From assembly GCA_932521025.1 (NCBI GenBank), contig OW051469.1:3546398-3610397 (forward strand): a DNA stretch of 64,000 nucleotides, in the 5' to 3' direction. Source of the DNA: Oscheius onirici (Eukaryota; Nematoda; Chromadorea; Rhabditida; Rhabditidae). Below the pieces are notes generated by a model that was not told the origin of the DNA, made no database searches, and was given only the letters and a program-made list of their open reading frames with translations. This document shows positions 23,461 to 34,660 of the stretch, one piece after another. Position 1 is the stretch's first letter, and the number at the start of each line of letters is the position of its first letter. The position numbers and the translations under genes are program-made.

Positions 23461-24281
23461 ATGTTATTTCTGTTGGCCATTCTGGCCATCCCGGCAACTG
23501 CCATCGTTCCGATCTGCTCTCCCGTCTGTTCTCTTGGACAAAATTGCACTGCGACTCCTTTCGGAAACCAATGCTTGAGTAATATCACAATTCCTGTCAC
23601 TAAACCAGCCATTCGCCTCTGTAACACTGCCTGCCCTTCTGGATATCGATGTTATCTGACTGGAGGAGCTGTTGAGGCCTGTATGCCTGATATCTTCGGT
23701 AGAGTGTTGCTGGCTAAACTATGTCGCGGTTCAGTTAACAGTGGTCTTCCGACAACGGTTGGAAATAACTGTACTCTTCAGTGTGGTTACGGAGAAATCT
23801 GCGTCAATACTCAGCTAGGAAGCCAGTGTATTCGTGAGTTCTGTCCCATTGTCTCTGCCTCTTTCTATCCCTGTTCTTCCAGGCTGTTTTGACATGAACG
23901 AATCTTTCAACCCATGTGGAAACCTCTGCGAAGTGAGCTGCCAAAGCGGTAGCTATCCCCAGAACCAAGCCTGTATGATGATGTGCGGTCCTCCAGCCTG
24001 TACCTGCGCTAATGGCTACTACAGGGACCAGACCAATCGCTGTGTTCCCAGCTGGCAATGTGCTGGTAACGTTTAGGACGTCTTCAATCTAGGTCAATTC
24101 AGCTTCTGGCTGGTTCCCAGGAAGTTACCCGGGTTCTTACCCCGGCTCAAGCTATCCTGGATACCCTCCTCCATACCCTGGTTATCTGTCTAATCAGCAG
24201 CCCTGTTCTCAAACGGGTTGCCAACAGGGCTACTACTGTAACATGCAGTACGGTCAGTGTGTTCCCAACTCTGGAAAGTAA
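23461..24281 (+). CDS. secreted Cys-rich protein with TIL domain and Pro/Gly/Tyr-rich linker
   Basis: Secreted protein of 244 residues, possibly a protease inhibitor or a surface/eggshell protein. Three exons (23461-23833, 23883-24065, 24103-24281) join in frame; the 37-base last intron uses the ATTCAG acceptor. Signal peptide MLFLLAILAIPATA, then EB-like cysteine units (CSPVCSLGQNC, CNTACPSGYRCY, CTLQCGYGEICV). Next is a TIL-type domain starting CFDMNESFNPCGNLCEVSC and ending ACTCANGYYRDQTNRCV. A SYPGSSYPGYPPPYPGY linker follows, and a final CxxxGCQQGYYCNMQYGQCV unit. AATAAA lies about 13 bases after the stop. It is intact, in contrast to the disrupted gene just upstream. Confidence 0.8.
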
Positions 24282-24565
24282 AACGTTCTGTTTAATAAAC
24301 TACTTTTATAAATGTCTGTTATTATCTGTTAGTCTGGCACCAGAGCGCATTGAAGCTCTTCATCGATTTTTTGATAAGTTCGCAAAAAAAGTATGTTTAT
24401 CTCGAGAGCTCCTGCGCAACAACAATAACCATGCTCCAACCTAATACGGGATTTTCCCGCCGTCTTTTCGATTCGATTGTTATTATGCGGCCAGCTCCAT
24501 AGGTTTAACTGTATTAATGTCATACTTTCGACCGTTTATGTTCTAATGATCACTTTTTTAGAGAA

Positions 24566-25986
24566 ATGAACTACCATCACATCAGTTCAGTTCCAATCGA
24601 AGTTGTTAGCAAGATTATGTCTTATTTGCCATTTTGGGATATGAAACAGGCAGAGGCGAGCAGCAGGATTTTTCTGAATGCAGCGGCATATCTTCCACGT
24701 ACAATGGCCAGACCCTGGTTTGATATGACTGTAATACATTTGGAAGCACAGGTAATAAAAGACAGAGATGCCGACTTTCACAAATGACTACTATAAATTT
24801 AATGTTGCAGCAACGTAAAGGAATTGAGCTTCATCTGAAGCTATTAGAAAGAGAAAAGGGTGATAAAAAGAAGAGTTTTACTCTATTGTTCGGACAACAA
24901 ATCAGTCATTATGGTAGTCGGCAGCCTATGAAGAAGTACGCACGTCGAAATCGTAGTTTTGAGTATAACGACGAATCTGCAGCTAGCTCAGAGCTAAATG
25001 AGGCTTTTAAAGAAAGATTTTTCTCGAAATTTGGTGAGTTTTAGGTTCTTTTACTTTTTCAAATTGTGTTTTAGAAGATCACAAAGGCGAGGTTAACCGT
25101 TTTTACGAAACTGTCGAAGATTTCTTTAAAACCGAGGCTAAAATTAGGCAACTGGAAGTGGTAAACCTCGTTCAAAATAATGTTTCTGCTACTTTTTTAG
25201 AAGGACCGAGTTTCCGAGGAATTCTGCACGATGTTGGCAGGTATCATGGAAAACAATCCGGCCGAATGGCTCTTCTTTAACGATACTTCGATATTTAACG
25301 TATCACCAGTGTCCCTTGTAAGATGTATGGAAATTTGTCCTTTTCATTAAAAAACACTTTCAGGCGTGAAGGAACTGCAATTTCTGGAAAACATAACCAT
25401 CTCACGCGATTTTCTCGAGGCCATTTGTAAACTAAGAATGGTCGGCAGTTATTTATATCTAAACAAAGAAGTTATAGTGTCATTGGGTGTCGTCCAGAGT
25501 GACAGCCTGGTTTGATGATAGGACATTTAAAAGATTGCCGCTGAGGAGTCTTCCGCTGTTCCACTTTCGAGGAAACCACACAGTCACTCCTAACGGAATC
25601 ACAAGATTCATTCAGGTACTGTCTCTTTGTTTTTCTCTCTTTCACATTTTCTTCAGAAATGGGTCAAACAGCCATCATTTTCCCACTGTCCTCCAGTAGA
25701 GTACGCCGGCATGAACCATAAGATATTGGCCGACGCCAAATCTTCATTTTGGGTTGGAGAAAGAGCTTTTGATTGTAATCTGCTATTCGCGACAAGACTT
25801 GCAATCAATGGAATCAATGATCCAAAAGTTTCCATATACGAAGACGAAGTTTCGGAAGCTGATGGACCTCTAGCAAAGAAACATTATGTAGTCGAAGGGG
25901 ACAAAGCTTTAATTCGAATCTTTTACAACATTCCAAATTTCACGACGGGAATTCGCCTCATTTTCTTTGTCAAGAAACCGGAATAA
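24566..25986 (+). CDS. F-box protein, family B (copy B2, first of tandem array)
   Basis: Predicted SCF adaptor. Exon 1 (24566-24751) encodes the F-box: SSVPIEVVSKIMSYLPFWD, then SSRIFLNAAAY and the MARPWFDMTV motif. Six more exons follow: QRKGIELHLKLLER, RFYETVEDFFKTEAKIRQL, an exon with CTMLAGIMENNPAEWLFF, VKELQFLENITISRDFLEA, CHWVSSRVTAWFDDRTF...LFHFRGNHTVTPNGI, and the C-terminal exon. That exon has SSFWVGERAFDCNL and VVEGDKALIRIFYN before FFVKKPE. All junctions keep frame, so the gene looks functional. It shares seven-exon structure with B3 and B4, pointing to recent tandem duplication. Confidence 0.85.
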
Positions 25987-26328
25987 ACCTATACGTTCAA
26001 TTGTCTAAAAACAGCTTGGAACGTGTCGTTTTTGGTCAATTTTCGACTGACCACAACAGACTGGATGGAACATCTCCATAAACTGTCTTCATAAACTTTA
26101 ACCACACGTTACATGATGTCACTGTTTCCAGGCTATGGTTAGGCTTTGTGGAGTGTCCAGGATGACAGTCTGTCATCGACCAGTATGAGGTCCAATAGTC
26201 CAATGACAGTCTGTCATCGACATATATTTCAAATGCTTAGTTACCGCTTTTAATGTATCGACTTTTTAGGTCTGTTCCTCAGTATCTTAAAATGTTTCTC
26301 TCTCATTTACATTTTTCTCTCTAGAGAA
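25987..26328. other. intergenic between B2 and B3 with small repeats
   Basis: TGACAGTCTGTCATCGAC, which contains a 13-base palindrome, occurs twice (about 26164 and 26205). Just before B3 the string TTTTTCTCTCTAGAGAAA occurs twice in tandem. No gene. Confidence 0.5.
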
Positions 26329-27741
26329 ATGGACATTTTTCTCTCTAGAGAAAATGCAATGAGCCCAGTTCCTATCGAACTCATCAGCAAAATTTTGTCC
26401 TATCTGCCTTACTGGGAATTGAAACAGGCTATAGGCAGCAGCAGGATTTTCCGGAATGGACCGGCGTACCGTCAAAACGCAATGACCAGACCTATGTTTG
26501 ACATGACTGTCGTGTTCTATGAAATGCAGGTATTTTCAACTAGAAATTTTGAGCAAGATGAGAGTTTTAAGGGGAGAAATGAGATTTTCCTTCGTCTACA
26601 GTTGTTGCATGCAAGAGGCCAGAAAATTAAAAGTTATTCTCTATCTTTTGGGCAATCTGTCAGTACTCAACTGCTTCCATACTTCCATCAACCTGCAAAG
26701 TATGCAGACAAATACCAAGCCACTTCAGACGAAAGACATGCATTTCTGGCTAGATTTTTTCCCCAAATGGGTCAGTTTCCCTGCCCAGATCTTAAATACT
26801 AGGTTTTAGAGTGCCCGGCTGATTTTGGTAGTTTTCGAACAACTGTCAAAGATTTCTTCCAGAGTGAGGCAAAGATTCGGCAATTAAAAGTGGTGAGCAT
26901 CGCTCAAAATGTTTTTTATAGAAACTCCAGAAGAATGGAGTTTCGGAGGGTTTCTGCGCGATGCTGGCAGATATCATGGAGAAGAATCCAGCCGAACGAC
27001 TTTTCTTTCGCAGATCATATATGCAGGAAGATTTACCAGTAATCTTGGAGAAATGTAAGCCATCACAACTGCATTTTAAAGATCGCTTTCAGGTGTCAAA
27101 GAAATTCAATTCCTGGAGAATTTGACCATCTCACCCGAATTTCTCGAGGCTATTTGCCATCTGAGAATGGTAGGCAGTTTTCATTTCTATTGAAGATAAT
27201 TTTAGTGCCATTATGTCTCGCCCAGAGTAGGAAGCTGGTTCGACGATAGAACCTTCGAAAATTTACCATTGAAGAGTCTGCTACAGCTACTTTCGAGGAA
27301 ATCATACAGTCACTGCTATTGGGATCAAGAGATATGTTGAGGTGCTGTCTTTCTGTCAGTTTGCATCTGTCTGTGTTTCTCTGCCTCTTGGTCAATCTCC
27401 TTCACACTTTCTTCAGAACTGGCTCCAACAGACATCATATTCCCACTATCCTGAAGTTGAATACGTCGACCCGAACCATCAGAGTCTGGCCGAGGCAAGC
27501 CCTCATTCTGGGTCGGAGAAAGAACTTTTGACTGCAATCTGTCTGCGACGGGACTTGAAATAGATGAAATCGACACTCCAAATGTGTCTCTCTACCAAGA
27601 CCAGGTCAAGAAAGCCCAGGGGCCCCTTGCCCATGTTCATACCGTAGCCGAAGGTCCTTTGGCATTTATTCGAATCTTCTACAGAGCCCCCTATTTCTCC
27701 ACCGGCGTTCGCCTTGTTTTCTTTGTCAAAAAGACTGAATA
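26329..27741 (+). pseudogene. F-box family B copy B3, disrupted by two frameshifts
   Basis: Exon 1 carries a good F-box (SPVPIELISKILSYLPYWE, SSRIFRNGPAY, MTRPMFDMTV); the start may be 26329 or the ATG at 26359. Later blocks RGQKIKSYSLSFGQ, DFFQSEAKIRQLKV, SEGFCAMLADIMEKNPAERL and VKEIQFLENLTISPEFLEA match B2 and B4. In the exon equivalent to LHFRGDHSVTPSGI there is a two-base loss at about 27288. It shifts the frame and brings a TGA before the donor. In the last exon a further single base is missing at about 27500, after LAEA. Downstream, FWVGERTFDCNL and FFVKKTE survive in the original frame. The two losses sum to three bases, but the stop lies between them, so the C-terminal third is not translated in frame. 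Pseudogene, or truncated protein. Confidence 0.75.
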
Positions 27742-28012
27742 AAGTTTTCTGCAACTTCTTTCTTGAGTTCACAATTCTGGAATGATTTCTTGCAAAGAAG
27801 TGGTGGAACAAGAATGAGATTGTAAGTTTGGCAAAAGAAAATGCGATAGTAAAGGGCCCCATCCCAGTTGTTTTCAAGATTTTAGCGCTTTCGAAATTTT
27901 CGCTTGTTATCTGCGTTGCTTTCCTGTTTAATCTGACTCACATTCTTATCTGCAGGCCATTTATAACTAAACAACTTGTTTCTTTTCATTTTTACCTCAA
28001 TCTTTTAGTGAA

Positions 28013-29489
28013 ATGGACTTCACCAACATCAGCTCAGTTCCCATCGAACTCGTCAACAAGATTCTGTCATATCTGCCATACTGGGAATTGAAGCAGGCTA
28101 TAGGTAGCAGCAAGATTTTACGGAATGGAGCGGCATACTGTCCAAGCAATATGGCCAGACCGCTCTTTGACATGACGATCATATATTCAGATGCGCTGGT
28201 TAGTCATTTCTTTAGTGAAAAAGGGAAAAAATCAACAGAATCCTTCTGTTTCAAATGTATAACCCACTCGGCCATGGATGTTTTTCGCGAACTTTCGAAT
28301 TCCACGAATTGTTGTTTTTAGAGACAAAAGGACATTCTTATGCATCTGAAGCTGTTGGACGAGAAGGGACAGAAAAAGAGGGGCTACACCTTGGTTTTCG
28401 GCCAACAAGATTCAGACACTTTCCGTATGGGTCTTCGACATATCGACAGCTACCTTGCCGATATCAACTTCAAAATTCTGGATAACAAGACCTTCCTCAG
28501 ACGATTCTTTCCATTGATTGGTTTGTTGTTTCATGTTTTCTTTTGAAAAATTTGTCTCCAGATGAAAACCCGGCAGATTTTGACCGTTTCCACGAAATTG
28601 TCATGGATTTCTTTCAAAACAAGGCTAAAATTCGACAAATGGACGTGGTAATTTGTTTTTATAGCTTAATTTTCGCAAAAACTTTTAGAAAGAATCAGTT
28701 CCTAACGATTTCTGTATGAAACTGGCAGAAATCATGGAAAAGAACCCAGCCGAACGTCTCTTTTTCAATGGTCCATTCTGGCAGGATGACTCACCCGTGT
28801 CGCTCGTGAAATGTAAGCAATATATTATTTTTGCTATACAGATTTTCTTAAGGCGTGAAAGAAATACAATTCTTGGAGAAAATGACCATCACACCCGATT
28901 TTCTGGAAGCTATCTGTAATCTTCGAATGGTATATAGTTTTCACCTCTAATTTATCGGCAATTTAGTGTCACTGGGTCTCTATCAAAGTGAAAAATTGGT
29001 TCGATGACAGGGTTCTGGAAAATTTGCCGCTAAAGAGTCTGCCACAGTTACACTTCAGGGGAGATCACAGTGTTACACCCAGTGGAATCAAGAGATTTGT
29101 TCGGGTGAGTACTCTCTATCTCTGTCTTTCTTTTTTAAAGATCTCAATAAGATTTTCTTCAGAACTGGGTCCAGCAGTCGTCGTACTCCCACTGTCCTGA
29201 AATGGAGCTGATCGACCCAAATCACCAAGCTCTGGCTGAGGCCAAATCATCAATTTGGGTTGGAGAAAGAGCTTTCGACTGTAATTTGGAACTATCTGAA
29301 GTACAACTGAGAGGAATAACAGCGCCGAATGTTATCCTTTACGACGAGAAAGTATCCCAATCAAAATGGCCCTTGAACAGTGATCACCTAGTAGTTGAAG
29401 GTCTTTTGGCTCTTGTTAGAATTTTCTTTAACATTCCCTACTTCAACACCGGTATTCGTCTAGTTTTCTTTGTCAAAAAGCAGGAATAA
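28013..29489 (+). CDS. F-box protein, family B (copy B4)
   Basis: Intact seven-exon gene of about 377 residues and the best reference for this family. Exon 1 (28013-28198) has the F-box (SSVPIELVNKILSYLPYWE, SSKILRNGAAY, MARPLFDMTI). It continues with MHLKLLDEKGQKKRGYTL, RRFFPLI, DFFQNKAKIRQMDV, KLAEIMEKNPAERLFF, VKEIQFLEKMTITPDFLEA, a WFDDRVLENLPLKSLP...LHFRGDHSVTPSGI block, and the C-terminal domain. That domain contains SSIWVGERAFDCNL, VVEGLLALVRIFFN and FFVKKQE. The repeated NPAERLFF and WVGERAFDCN blocks are the family signature. It is a predicted cytoplasmic or nuclear ubiquitin-ligase adaptor. The C-terminal domain would bind the target, which is unknown. Confidence 0.85.
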
Positions 29490-29575
29490 ACATTTGTATT
29501 TTTTATCTTTCGTGTCCCGCCACGACCCTATCACTTTGTCCAAAAAAGCATGCAGCAGCTGATTTCTTCGTCAAC

Positions 29576-31026
29576 ATGAATTCGACTGGTCTCTCGGATC
29601 TTCCCCTAGAGATAATCAACCAAATTCTTTCAAATTTAAATTACTTGGACGTGAAAAATGCACTAACTAGCTGTCGTCTATTCGTAAATGCGGCTGCTTT
29701 TAAGCCATCGAGAGTGGCCAGACCTTCGTTTGATGTGGCTTTGGTTCATACTTTATGTGAGTTTTGAGAGCCAGAGGTTGAAAGACTGATAGAATGGGAA
29801 ACAGAGAGGAAGACAGAGGACAAAACTTTTCAGTGTACCACGAGACCTATAACCAGATTGATTTGATCATCAAATATCTGAACATCGCGACAGGGAGTCG
29901 GAAACAGTTTGACATACAGCTATTTGTCCAGAAGGAAGGAAATCTCCCTACGGTATCCAACCCAAAGAAGAACATAGTTTATTGCGAACCCAACTTTCTG
30001 CACACCTTCTTCCCTCAACTCAGTTGGTTTTCATGACCTTTTGGGTAAATTTACGTTTTAGAAAATGTACAGGATACGATCAGCTACGAACTTTTGATGG
30101 AAATTCTCGGTACCTTTTTGAAGAAGAGTCGTATAGGAGCTTTGCAACTGGTAAGAAAACCAAAAAACAGTAACCTTCTGTTACAGAACGGTTTCTTTCC
30201 TTCTGACTTCTGTCAAGGGATCAATAATGTTTTCTCAAAGAATCCTGCCGACTGTCTGAACATCTGGAATCATCATCTGAATCAGTCCCTCGATCCATCA
30301 ATTCTTCTCTGTGGCAAGAAGGTGCTGAAAGTTATTGCCGGAGTTGCTAACGATCAGATTATGTCGGCACTGGAAAATTTGAAGGAGATGGTCAGATTGG
30401 TTGACTTCTACGGAGCGAACGCCATTGATGACCGGTCTTTTGGAGAGATTCGGAATATTCAGCTTGTCAAGATTTTCGTGGAACACAATGTGACACCTGA
30501 AGGAGTCTGTAGATACATTGTGGTACGTCTAACCTTTTTTCTCCATAACATCTCCTTTCAGAACTTTGTAAAGACCCCCTCCACTTTCATCGAAATCGAC
30601 CAAGACGACAGCTTGGCTTGTCGAAAGGCCCGCATCCTCGGAGAAGCTAGAAATGGTTACTGGGTCGGAGGCAGACATCTAACCATCGACGTCACCCAAG
30701 TCCAACAAAGACTGCTGGCTTGGAACGAACCCGGTGTCCATATCTTCCACGATCAAGTAGCAACGACCCAATATGCCTGCGGCCGAGAACATTTGGTTGT
30801 TGAGAGCAGCGTTGCCTTCATCCGGGTCTTTTACTATCCTCAGAGAAATTATATCTTTTCGTTTGAAATGTTCATAAAGAGATGCATTTTTTCTTGCAAA
30901 CCCATGGGAAATATTCAAATGATCGCACGAACATTGTGCTTAGTGGAACTCTGGTGGGAAAAGTGTTTTACCTATTCGTGGGAGGAGCGAATCTTTGATG
31001 TTCATTCGCTAATTATTCGACTTTAG
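29576..31026 (+). CDS. F-box protein, family B (copy B5, divergent)
   Basis: Last member of the tandem array, only about 85 bases after B4. F-box near the N terminus (LSDLPLEIINQILSNLNYLD, SCRLFVNAAAF, VARPSFDVAL). Middle exons differ strongly from B2-B4 but retain the equivalents SKNPADCLNIW, VEHNVTPEGVCRYIV, NGYWVGGRHLTIDV and VVESSVAFIRVFY. It extends about 45 residues beyond the usual FFVKK end (FIKRCIFSCKPM...) to a TAG at 31024-31026. The extension has no known motif, and a missed last intron is possible. Otherwise the frame is open. Confidence 0.75.
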
Positions 31027-31216
31027 CATGCTGGTTGCTGTCAAGTCAAAGGTGAGAGACTGACACCTATGTTCCCTGACCACCCTCGCCGCCATCTTCC
31101 TGCCCTCCCTACCGGAAATCACGAGATCAATTGAAACCGAACCCTTCTGACATCCGTTCGGGTCTTCTTTCCCCACCAACAGCCTCCCCAGACAAAAAAC
31201 TGGCCCCTTTCTTGAT

Positions 31217-32951
31217 ATGTCTGAGCCGAGTCGCTCGAACACTCCCAGCACTTCGATTCAGGTAGAGTTCTCAAAGAGCACATGCAGAGTAATTAGTAGA
31301 CAAATATAGACAGTGGGAGGGGCTGTTTTGGCCGAACACTGGTCTCCCAAAGAGCGCTCCTTCTTTCGCTTCTTCGAGTCATGGGCTTTGTGATCAAAGT
31401 AAGGCTTTCGAAGCACAAATTCAGCCACTAGTAACCGTTTACCCTGTCTACCCTTACTGTCCCTATACTGTCCTCTACTAGTTCTTTTCTTTTCTGGCCT
31501 CCTTCCCTAGACACTCGTATTGTATCATTCTGTTCCAGATCTCCTGAGTTTTAACAGACAGCACAGTATTTTATAACCAGTACCATTGTTCTTTTCAGAT
31601 AGACCCTCCCGCTCCTTCCACCGCTTGGTCTGGCTTTACACCTTCAAGTAAAGAGGAAGAGGTAGAAAAGTCGAAAATCTTTTCATATAATATAATTTTC
31701 AGCTCCCATCAACCAGAACCCGTCCATACTCTCTTCTGGTGAAATGTGCAGCCGAGTTTCTTGCCGATTGTGTCTTTGTTTTCTGCGGTATGTTCTCCAA
31801 AAGGAAGCCACAGGTCACACACGCTTTAGGTAGCATGCAAGCCCAATCGGCTCTGGGAGAAGATACGATACTTCACGCTGCTTTGACACACGGCTTTACG
31901 ATATTCATAATGGCTTGTTCTTTTGGAAGAGTCAGGTAGCTTTCCCTGGAATTCTTAACAGTAAGATTTGTTCAGTGGAGCAGTGTTTAATCCAGCCATA
32001 ACGCTGGGAATTTTCGTCTCTGGTAGAATGCCTCTCGTGCAAGCTATTCTCTACATTGTCAGTCAACTACTGGGAGGATTCATCGGGGCTTTTATTATTC
32101 GCGTGGGTTGGTTAACATCTATTCTGAAAACTATGAGAACTTACTATTGGTCCCCAGTAGCTGAGACAGTCAGGGTAACTCAAATTGTAAACTACTGTAG
32201 CTTTTGGTCTATTTTAAGAGTACCTTTCGCGCATTAAAAAAGATGGAGCCGGACTGAATCGCTGTTATTGCCAAAATGAATGGACGGGACTGAACCCTTG
32301 ACATGCGTAACTACACAAAAGATTCAGTAATTTGACAGCAAAAAATGTCCACACTGAGAGAGCAGTATCTTATCTTTCTTAGCGACAGATCCGTTTTTAT
32401 CCAAAAACTGTTCTCTCTAGGAGTTTGGTCAAGCAATTGTCGGGCTTACGCAGCCAAGGAACATTCGAACATTCCAGGCTTTATTACAAAACGGCGTCTA
32501 CGGAGAGATTCATGGCGGAGCCACTCTTCCAGGAGATACTCAGCTCTATCAGGCTTTCCTAGCCGAAGTCGCCACCTCCTTCGTCCTAATGACTGTCGTT
32601 TTGATGACAGCTATCGACACGGAAGAGAATCCCATGGCTCCGCTGGCTATTGGAATGGCCCACACCGCTGATATTCTAGCCACGTTCGGACTCGTTTTTT
32701 TCCCGGCAAAATAAACCTTTCCAGGGCGAATATCTCTGCTTCCATGAATCCAGCTCGTTCTTTTGGACCGCAGATGGTTGCGGCAATGTTCAGCGTTCCG
32801 AATTTGAAGTGGTCATTCCACTGGATCTATTATGTCGGCCCAGGCGTTGGTTGTTCAGCAGCTGCTGTCGTTTACAGGTATTCTGAGGGGAGAAAAAAAG
32901 GCAAATCTAAAGTTTAGGTTCATCTTCTCAAGCACAACGAGGATTATTTGA
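31217..32951 (+). CDS. aquaporin (MIP family water/glycerol channel)
   Basis: Six-helix membrane channel of 291 residues, most like the classical nematode aquaporins (AQP-4/5/6 type). Eight exons (31217-31261, 31599-31661, 31703-31787, 31830-31935, 31976-32102, 32421-32683, 32725-32877, 32918-32951) join with matching phases. The first NPA box is in [12 protein letters not shown] and the second in [11 protein letters not shown], with the selectivity-filter arginine directly after. The [15 protein letters not shown] helix before the first box and the [10 protein letters not shown] helix before the second are as expected. The short N terminus ([15 protein letters not shown]) sits alone in exon 1, with a 337-base intron after it. 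Intron 5 is 318 bases. A classical water channel or an aquaglyceroporin cannot be separated with certainty here. Confidence 0.85.
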
Positions 32952-33436
32952 AGAATGTGATATTTAATAAATATTTTAAACATACCCTCCAGTTTCTGAA
33001 AGGATTAGACACCGAGATACATACAAATATAGAGGATGACAAATTCACTTCTCTTTTCGTCGAACTCAATAATTATCTTAGCTCCAGGTTTCACTCCAGT
33101 TTGCCCTCTGCGAATCATGCCTCTGAAAAGAAGATTGGTTCTCTCTTAAAGACAAAAAGAGACAAGGAGCAGACTCATCGACCCGCGTTATCTCCTCTCA
33201 AACAAGCTCATTTATCTGCGCTGTCATGATTACCATGGGAACTGTAATCTATTGTAAATTAATCTGTCCACGGTGCAGACACATGAGAACTCTTTTTTGG
33301 GGGTGAGAAAAGAACAAAAGTGTTCTGAAAAATATCATTGTTCTCCCTCTGGGACAATGACAGCTGACACAATATCTGTTTACGGAGCGCTATTCAGCCC
33401 CCATCAGTATATTCCACTGTCCCGCTCTCCCACAGC
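32952..33436. other. intergenic downstream of aquaporin
   Basis: Contains an open frame (about 32948-33229) without ATG or domain. I see no gene. Confidence 0.4.
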
Positions 33437-33607
33437 ATGCTGACCATTCTGTTACTCGTTCCAGCTGTCTATTCCCTGCTTACGGATCCAGAAGAGTCTG
33501 GTACAGGTTCGAGTCTGGTCAGGCTTGTCAACAAGATTTCAGGTTGCCCGTCACTGCCTACCTATCAACAGGATACGAAATCCACTGTTGCTGCTGTTAT
33601 AAAGTGA
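33437..33607 (+). CDS. small secreted peptide or first exon of a C6-like protein
   Basis: ATG at 33437 opens 56 codons with a signal peptide (MLTILLLVPAVYSLL), then an unremarkable mature part (ISGCPSLPTYQQDT). The frame ends AAG TGA. The same bases (AAAGTGAGCC) also make a good splice donor, so it could be a first exon. I do not recognise it. The next signal-peptide frame at 33687 suggests two small secreted genes side by side. Confidence 0.35.
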   Translation: MLTILLLVPAVYSLLTDPEESGTGSSLVRLVNKISGCPSLPTYQQDTKSTVAAVIK

Positions 33608-33686
33608 GCCAGAGAGACAGAGAGTCGGAGAATGAGAAAATGAGAGACTGAGAGAGGCAGATCCCTCTACTTCCCTGTACCGTTGT

Positions 33687-34658
33687 TTGATCGCTACCAT
33701 GAACCGATGTTTGATATTAGTTTTCCTTCTTGAACGCTTGTTGGTTCCTGTTCATTCGACTGGAAGAGTAATTAACCACTCCCTCGTAAAAACGCTTCTA
33801 AACTGTAACAGTTCCCCTCTCTCCGCTTGTGACGTGTCCTACTCTTTGAGAGCGGGAGAAGGAGGTAAACAGTATGGCATCCGAAACGGTTCAGAGATGA
33901 TTGGATCTTGTCCAAAAGTTTGAATAATGTGTCTATTTTTTGTGAATAGAAAAAAAAATCCCTTGCAACAACGCGGAAGCTTGCCTCTGACCTTTTTCGC
34001 AGGGGCAACGGCTGACAAAAAAAGGCGACACTGATCGAGAGTGTCAGCTGATGTCACCGCAATTTTTCTAAGGCTGTTACATCTGAGAAAATTGTTTATT
34101 GGGACAAATAATTAAGTATTGTAACACGAGAAAGGTAGACGAGCCAACAGTCCCAGACTTTACTTCCAGACACAACTAACTACACAAAGGTCACAAAGGT
34201 CAAAGCTAACTTGTAGAAACGGGATTAGTTGTGACGTGTCTTGGCAGGAAATCCATCCACAACAATAAGGTTCTAGATTCACTCCAGAGATCAAAGATGG
34301 AGTGATGAAGACGGATTTCACTTGTGAGCCAACTCCTGGAACCAACATGACTATAATTACGGCAGAGACAAAATGGTTTGGAGGAGATAAGATTCAATAT
34401 GTGAGGAGAGAGACAGAGAGACGGAGTGACAAAGAGACTGAGAAACACACAAACTTTCAGGTATCTCCTGCCAACCGTCAGTGGTCTCTCTCCCTAAAAT
34501 GTAATGCAGAAGAAAAAATCTGGGTTTGGGAGCAGCTGGTAGAAGACATCATGTACTACGTAAGATTCTATAAAATTCGCTGCAATGCCTTCCTTTTGAC
34601 CGACGTCCACGAAATTGACAGAATTGGGGAAGAGCTCGAGTCTCTTCCCTTCCCATAA
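33687..34658 (+). CDS. secreted protein, C6-like (tentative)
   Basis: Exon 1 has an ATG at 33687 or 33699 and a hydrophobic leader (MNRCLILVFLLERLLVPVHS), then NCNSSPLSACDVSYS and ends near GSCPK. A later part (about 34285-34560) encodes DFTCEPTPGTNMTIITAE. After a 60-base GA-rich intron it continues as SPANRQWSLSLKCNAEEK and IWVWEQLVEDIMYY. The cysteine and tryptophan spacing (TC...LKCN...W) resembles the nematode C6 (DUF281) fold, but I am not certain. How the two parts join, and the exact 3' end, are unclear: the intervening 33922-34280 has no clear exon. Reported as one gene on the basis of orientation and composition. Confidence 0.4.
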
Positions 34659-34660
34659 AC

